A stretch of 8,694 nt of DNA, taken from positions 1 to 8,694 of the forward strand of contig CAKRTY010000049.1 of assembly GCA_934402125.1 (NCBI GenBank), in the 5' to 3' direction. Position numbers and translations under genes: made by a program. The DNA is from an uncultured Anaerosacchariphilus sp. (GTDB taxonomy: Bacteria > Bacillota > Clostridia > Lachnospirales > Lachnospiraceae). A model generated the notes under the pieces. That model was not told the origin of the DNA, ran no database searches, and worked only from the letters and a program-made list of their open reading frames with translations. How positions within the stretch are numbered: the stretch's first letter is position 1; every line of letters starts with the position of its first letter. This document shows, one piece after another, positions 5,154 to 8,694 of this stretch.

Positions 5154-7993
5154 GCGCTCACCTCGATATATACCATATGTTCACCGCTCACAGCCATTGC
5201 GAAGGGATCCTTGCGGTTTTCATAAAAGCTCTCGTCCACTGCGGTTTCCTTTCCGTCCACCAGAGCAGTCATCACCATTCTGGAAATGCCGGAATCCTCG
5301 ATCCGGGTTCTTAAGAAAGCAGTCAGCTGGGCAGGCGTGGGCAGTTCTCCTATCTCCCAGCCATTTCCGGCCATACCGCCCTCCAGCGGATCCAGAAATG
5401 TCCGGATCAGATCCAGCGTCTTCTGCTGCAGCTCATAGGCCTGCTCCATGGATTCCCGCTCCAGCCATACCCGGACGTTCATTCGGATAAAGTGGGGCTG
5501 AATCAGAGTCAGCGTCTTTCCCGACGCCGTCAGCGCGCTGTCCACCAGCAGCCGCTCCCGAATCTGCCTTTTCACACTGGAAAATACATGGGCGCCCTTT
5601 TCATATTCCTCCACAAGAACCGCCACTGTCACACTGCCATATTCCCTGTTTCCCATAGAATCTGTATGGTTGCAGCAGCGGATTTTCCGGACGCCGTAGG
5701 CGGCCTGGGAAATGATGTCAAAAAAGTCTTTCTCTGTCACTGCCCGGCTCCGGGTGCGCAGCATTCCTGCCACCAGATCCATGGTTGTTTCCTCTGTATA
5801 TCCGTCATAGCCTCCATAGGTAGGAAAGGGATTCGTTACCTCCGCCAGATAACGGATTGCGGTTCCCGGTACCCGGATGCGATCCGCCGGTACATTGGCC
5901 CTGCTGCCCCCATAATTACTGTGGGAGACCCGGATTTGCGGTCCCTCCTCCGAAACCGGATAATCGGCAAACGCGTGCTTCCGGAATTTCAGCTCGCCGG
6001 AAGCCATGTCCAGCTGGCAAATCCGCCCTCTCTCATAAATGGGATTGCCCGGCTTCCATTCCACATAAGCTCTTTCCTCTCCCTGCTGCTCCAGCACCTC
6101 CACCCTTGCCTTCAGCAGATTCTGCTGGGAGAGCTGGATCGTCACAGCGTCCTCCAGGCTGTCCAGATAAAATTCCTCCGTCACCGTATTCACATTGACT
6201 ACCCGAACCATGTTGGGATAGATTCCCCGGATCAGCGGAAGCCCGTACTCCGGATTTTCCTTATTTTCATTGATAAACCGGATAAAATAACCCTCGTACC
6301 CGTAGAGTTTCTTCCGGACAGCATCCTGGGGAATCATCAGCAGCAGATTGCCGGATCCGCAGAAGCCCTCCGTATAATCCTCCGTCCGCACCGGCAGAAA
6401 TCCCTGTTCCGTCAGGTATTCCGTCCGGAAACGGATCGGTCTGTCCCCGTAATTCTCAATATCAAAATACAGGCTGAGAGGCAGTCCCGCCATCGAGCGG
6501 TCAAAGCCCAGATACATGGTTCTTTGCCTGTTTTCTGTCTCGTAGAAGAGAAGCGTTCCGCCTCCGGCTTTAAGCTCCTCCGTAATATCCTGTTCCTCAA
6601 AGTTGTTGCAGGTCAGCACACAGTCCGGCTCCTTAGGCGCTTCCTTATAAGAATAAGAAAAGGTCGGCGCTGATATCACAGGGCATTTATAGACTGCGGG
6701 CATTTTATAGATATTCTCCGCCTGCAGCAATCTCACGCGGATCCGTCCTTCCCCGTTCTCCTCATAATCCGCCATATCCTCCGGGCAGAGAAACTCCAGG
6801 GTAACCGCCCCTTCTGTGGATCCGTTGAACATGGATCTCCGATGGGCTTCCCGGAACAGCGGCTTCCAGCCTGCGTAACTCCGGTATTCCCAGACCGTAT
6901 CCTCCGCCAGAACCTCCGCAGCCCGGACACTTAAGGGCTTCTTGGGCTTCTTCATAATGGCCTTGTATTCCAGATCCAGCTCCGGCACCTCCGGCCGTTC
7001 CTCATGAAGCCGGTAGTCCAGACGGAAGGAAAGCTTTACCCGCGCCCCTCTTCTGCTTAAGACCTCCCCGTCCTCAAAAACAGTTTCATTGTACAGCCCG
7101 AGAGGTTTCCCAAAGGGATAAAAGCTTGTGCCAAACTCCGGATTTCCATTCAGCCGAATCTCCTCCGGTGCCTTTCCTTTCCGTCCCATGGATACGGAAA
7201 TTCCCCGAAGATACAGCTTTGGCAGCTCCCCAAGACAGGTCAAGGCCAGATAATAGCCCTCCTTCTGACCCATGCGGATCTTCTGGGGAATATAATGCTC
7301 CATGCGAAGGCGCACCGCGTCTCCGTCCCGTTCTACCGTCTGGAAAATGCGCTCCTCCCCCTCCGGTTCCAGTATGGACCAGCAGAAATCCTGGGAGGTA
7401 ACGGCTGTCAGCAGCTCTTCCCGGGCTTTATCCCCGGAGGTCTCCGCGTAAATACGTAAATCCAGCTCCGTTAGTCCGTCAAAGAGCTGTTCTAAGCACA
7501 GATACAGTCTGTGTCTGGTACTGTTGGTTCCCTCTGTCCCAAAAGCGGTGAAGGCTTCCTTCTCCCGGTATTCTTTTTTTACAATTTTCCCCAGTTCCCG
7601 GTCTGTGACTACGATTAGCTCCGGGTGTACGTCTGTCGCTGTAATCCCATGCTCTGCGGAATATACCAGCTCTTCTCCCTTATCCCCGGTGGCCAGCACC
7701 CGGGTTCCCCGGGGAATGGATACCAGGCCTTCATAGCCCTCCACCGGCCGGAACTGTACATAGCCCCTGGAAGCGCTGATGGGTTCTCTGATCAGTCCGT
7801 CAAACAGATTCAGATACTGGATTCTGTGCTTATCGATCACGCCCTGATACCGCTCCTCGCAGGAAGCAAGCATTTCGCTGCCAAGATCCGTCAGCACCGA
7901 ACCGGCGTCCTTTCCCCCCGGCTCGTAGGCAAACTCCGGCACGTAGGAACGCATCAGCTTCTGCAGTTTTTCATTTGCGGAATATTTCTCCAT
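5147..7993 (-). CDS. Large baseplate J-like wedge protein (Afp11/Afp12-like)
   Basis: A 948-aa structural protein, the longest in the window. The N-terminus (about 1-110: AYEPGGKDAGSVLTDLGSEM, then HRIQYLNLFDGLIREPISAS, then SIPRGTRVLA) follows the same plan as TIGR02243 proteins: acidic Gly-containing turn, helical SVLTDL segment, then a domain of attached beta strands. The middle (about 150-690) is an expanded beta-rich region with sandwich-like pieces (WKPLFREAHRRSMFNGS; YLGFDRSMAGLPLSLYFDIE). The baseplate J core returns at RTRSRAVTEKDFFDIISQ (746-763) and continues through VRKIRC, GSVTVAVLVEE and VRVWLERES to about 945. The start has GGAGGAGG 8 nt upstream and lies 21 nt after the gp25 gene. 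With the 614-aa protein it probably builds the wedge heterodimer. Family membership rests on the two ends; the middle is unassigned. Confidence 0.87.
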   Translation of the reverse strand: MEKYSANEKLQKLMRSYVPEFAYEPGGKDAGSVLTDLGSEMLASCEERYQGVIDKHRIQYLNLFDGLIREPISASRGYVQFRPVEGYEGLVSIPRGTRVLATGDKGEELVYSAEHGITATDVHPELIVVTDRELGKIVKKEYREKEAFTAFGTEGTNSTRHRLYLCLEQLFDGLTELDLRIYAETSGDKAREELLTAVTSQDFCWSILEPEGEERIFQTVERDGDAVRLRMEHYIPQKIRMGQKEGYYLALTCLGELPKLYLRGISVSMGRKGKAPEEIRLNGNPEFGTSFYPFGKPLGLYNETVFEDGEVLSRRGARVKLSFRLDYRLHEERPEVPELDLEYKAIMKKPKKPLSVRAAEVLAEDTVWEYRSYAGWKPLFREAHRRSMFNGSTEGAVTLEFLCPEDMADYEENGEGRIRVRLLQAENIYKMPAVYKCPVISAPTFSYSYKEAPKEPDCVLTCNNFEEQDITEELKAGGGTLLFYETENRQRTMYLGFDRSMAGLPLSLYFDIENYGDRPIRFRTEYLTEQGFLPVRTEDYTEGFCGSGNLLLMIPQDAVRKKLYGYEGYFIRFINENKENPEYGLPLIRGIYPNMVRVVNVNTVTEEFYLDSLEDAVTIQLSQQNLLKARVEVLEQQGEERAYVEWKPGNPIYERGRICQLDMASGELKFRKHAFADYPVSEEGPQIRVSHSNYGGSRANVPADRIRVPGTAIRYLAEVTNPFPTYGGYDGYTEETTMDLVAGMLRTRSRAVTEKDFFDIISQAAYGVRKIRCCNHTDSMGNREYGSVTVAVLVEEYEKGAHVFSSVKRQIRERLLVDSALTASGKTLTLIQPHFIRMNVRVWLERESMEQAYELQQKTLDLIRTFLDPLEGGMAGNGWEIGELPTPAQLTAFLRTRIEDSGISRMVMTALVDGKETAVDESFYENRKDPFAMAVSGEHMVYIEVSAC

Positions 7994-8014
7994 GCTTTTT
8001 TCCTCCTCCGGCCC

Positions 8015-8428
8015 TTAAAACTCGCCGATTCCCTCCTCCAGATAGTAGGGAAATACCAGATTGTTGGGATTGTTGGTCGCCCTCACGTCATAGCTGATAT
8101 TCAGATAAATCGTTCCGCCCGTCAGGTTTCTTCTGTCTACGGTCACATTTACATGCCGGATTCTCGGCTCATAGCGGGTCAGCGCGTCCTCCGCCTCCCG
8201 GATTAAGCCCGCCTCGAAGGCAGCGTCCGGCAAATCAAAGATATAATCCTGCAGATTGCAGCCGAAATCCGGAAGCATGGCCCGCTCCTTCAGTCTGGTC
8301 ATCAGAATGATATAGATCGCCTGCCGGATATCCTCTTCCCCCTCTGCCATCCGGAATTTTCCTGTTACCGGATCCACCTTGGGTGGGAAAGCAAATCCCT
8401 TTCCCAGAAAAGCCCTTGAATCTTCCAT
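8015..8428 (-). CDS. GPW/gp25-family baseplate wedge protein (eCIS Cis9/Afp9-like)
   Basis: A 137-aa protein, the usual size for the family. gp25 homologues link the first sheath ring to the baseplate wedges and start sheath assembly. The N-terminus has LGKGFAFPPKVDPVTGKFRM. The core reads DIRQAIYIILMTRLKERAML (about 34-53), followed directly by PDFGCNLQDYIFD, the diagnostic gp25 motif, where family members have the E-R-x-M-x-P-D-F-G-C pattern. A helix (AGLIREAEDALTRYEPRI) and a terminal beta hairpin (GGTIYLNISYDVRATN) then follow. ATG 8428 has GGAGAG (8435-8440) 6 nt upstream. The spike gene ends 43 nt before this start. A gp25 gene directly after a spike gene is the standard order in Afp, PVC and related systems. 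Confidence 0.96.
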   Translation of the reverse strand: MEDSRAFLGKGFAFPPKVDPVTGKFRMAEGEEDIRQAIYIILMTRLKERAMLPDFGCNLQDYIFDLPDAAFEAGLIREAEDALTRYEPRIRHVNVTVDRRNLTGGTIYLNISYDVRATNNPNNLVFPYYLEEGIGEF

Positions 8429-8471
8429 GCCTGTCTCTCCCTTTCCCGCTGTGCTTCCTGCGTTCTGTCTC

Positions 8472-8694
8472 TTAATTAATCTGTACCATAGCTCCCTTTA
8501 CGGCCACCGGACCGGAGGCCTGCAGGTTCATTTTTGCCTGGGCCTTCACATCTACCTGCGCCCCCTCTGCCTTCCAGGCGGAATTGGCCTTCATGCCAAT
8601 CTCATTGTCCGCCGTCAGGGAGATCTTCTTTGCTTTCAGGCTGATCGTTCCTCCGTTTCCGTCCAGCGACAGCTCTACGCTCCCCGCCTTGATG
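8472..8694 (-). CDS. VgrG/gpV-like spike protein, C-terminal 73 residues (N-terminus off the right edge)
   Basis: Only the last 73 codons are present, ending in TAA at 8474-8472. The peptide alternates short hydrophobic strands with Gly, Lys and Asn turns (VELSLDGNGGTISLKAKKIS, then DNEIGMKANS, then MNLQASGPVAVKG) and ends AMVQIN. This is the repeating pattern of the trimeric beta-helix at the tip of VgrG, gpV and Afp8-type spikes, and an ending of the KGAMVQIN kind is common in eCIS spikes. It would form the central membrane-piercing needle below the tube. The identification comes from the repeat pattern plus its position immediately before gp25. The LysM, OB-fold and other N-terminal domains cannot be checked here. 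Confidence 0.75.
   Translation of the reverse strand, partial: IKAGSVELSLDGNGGTISLKAKKISLTADNEIGMKANSAWKAEGAQVDVKAQAKMNLQASGPVAVKGAMVQIN

Noticed and set aside
5492..6673. A 393-codon open frame on the plus strand opposite the 948-aa baseplate gene
   Set aside because: It starts at GTG without a Shine-Dalgarno sequence, has no recognisable domain, is rich in Arg, His and Pro as expected from the antisense of a GC-rich gene, and lies wholly within a well-supported gene.
2195..8694. Ordinary prophage tail region or R-type tailocin
   Set aside because: The TIGR02242/TIGR02243-type proteins and the large paired J proteins fit eCIS better, and no holin, tail fibre, integrase or head gene is visible. 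It is not fully excluded because the upstream part is missing.
2195..8694. Type VI secretion system
   Set aside because: No TssJ/L/M membrane complex or TssK/F/G signature is seen, and the host looks Gram-positive. The J-like and TIGR02242 proteins belong to the eCIS/phage-tail side.

Overview
The window looks like chromosomal DNA from a Gram-positive, low-GC-lineage Clostridia, most likely a gut Lachnospiraceae. The evidence is the strong AGGAGG-type ribosome binding sites, the tightly packed genes, the moderately GC-rich third positions, a CwlC-like sporulation-type amidase and a Firmicutes-style HlyD/MacA adaptor. Genus cannot be decided from sequence reading alone. No tRNA, rRNA, IS element, CRISPR array, integrase, capsid, portal or terminase gene is visible.

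Layout from left to right. (1) Positions 1-1134, minus strand, hold the N-terminal 378 residues of a membrane-anchored efflux adaptor with a very long coiled-coil hairpin. Its C-terminus, and probably its ABC partner genes, lie off the left edge. (2) Positions 1135-1301 are a divergent regulatory region with phased TGTGA repeats. (3) Positions 1302-2141, plus strand, encode a signal-peptide-less N-acetylmuramoyl-L-alanine amidase with a C-terminal SPOR domain, built like Bacillus subtilis CwlC. (4) Positions 2152-2184 form a perfect 14-bp hairpin flanked by A and T runs, which can terminate transcription from both sides. (5) Positions 2195-8694, minus strand, are one compact operon of contractile-tail baseplate genes. 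In transcription order these are the C-terminus of a VgrG/gpV-like spike (entering from the right edge), a GPW/gp25 wedge protein, a 948-aa baseplate J-like protein, a 614-aa TIGR02243-type baseplate assembly protein, and a TIGR02242-type tail protein that ends the operon.

The five operon proteins correspond to the baseplate of an extracellular contractile injection system (eCIS; Afp/PVC/AlgoCIS/Streptomyces CIS relatives). The spike sits at the centre, gp25 joins sheath to wedges, and the two J-like proteins plausibly play the paired gp6/gp7 (Afp11/Afp12) wedge roles. The sheath, tube, ATPase, tape measure and any cargo would have to lie upstream, beyond the right edge. Two points stand out. 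The operon stops at a strong terminator right after the tail protein, with no receptor-binding fibre gene following. Its convergent neighbour is a cell-wall hydrolase of the cytoplasmic, mother-cell-lysis type. That combination suggests, but does not show, release by lysis or an intracellular role for the particle.
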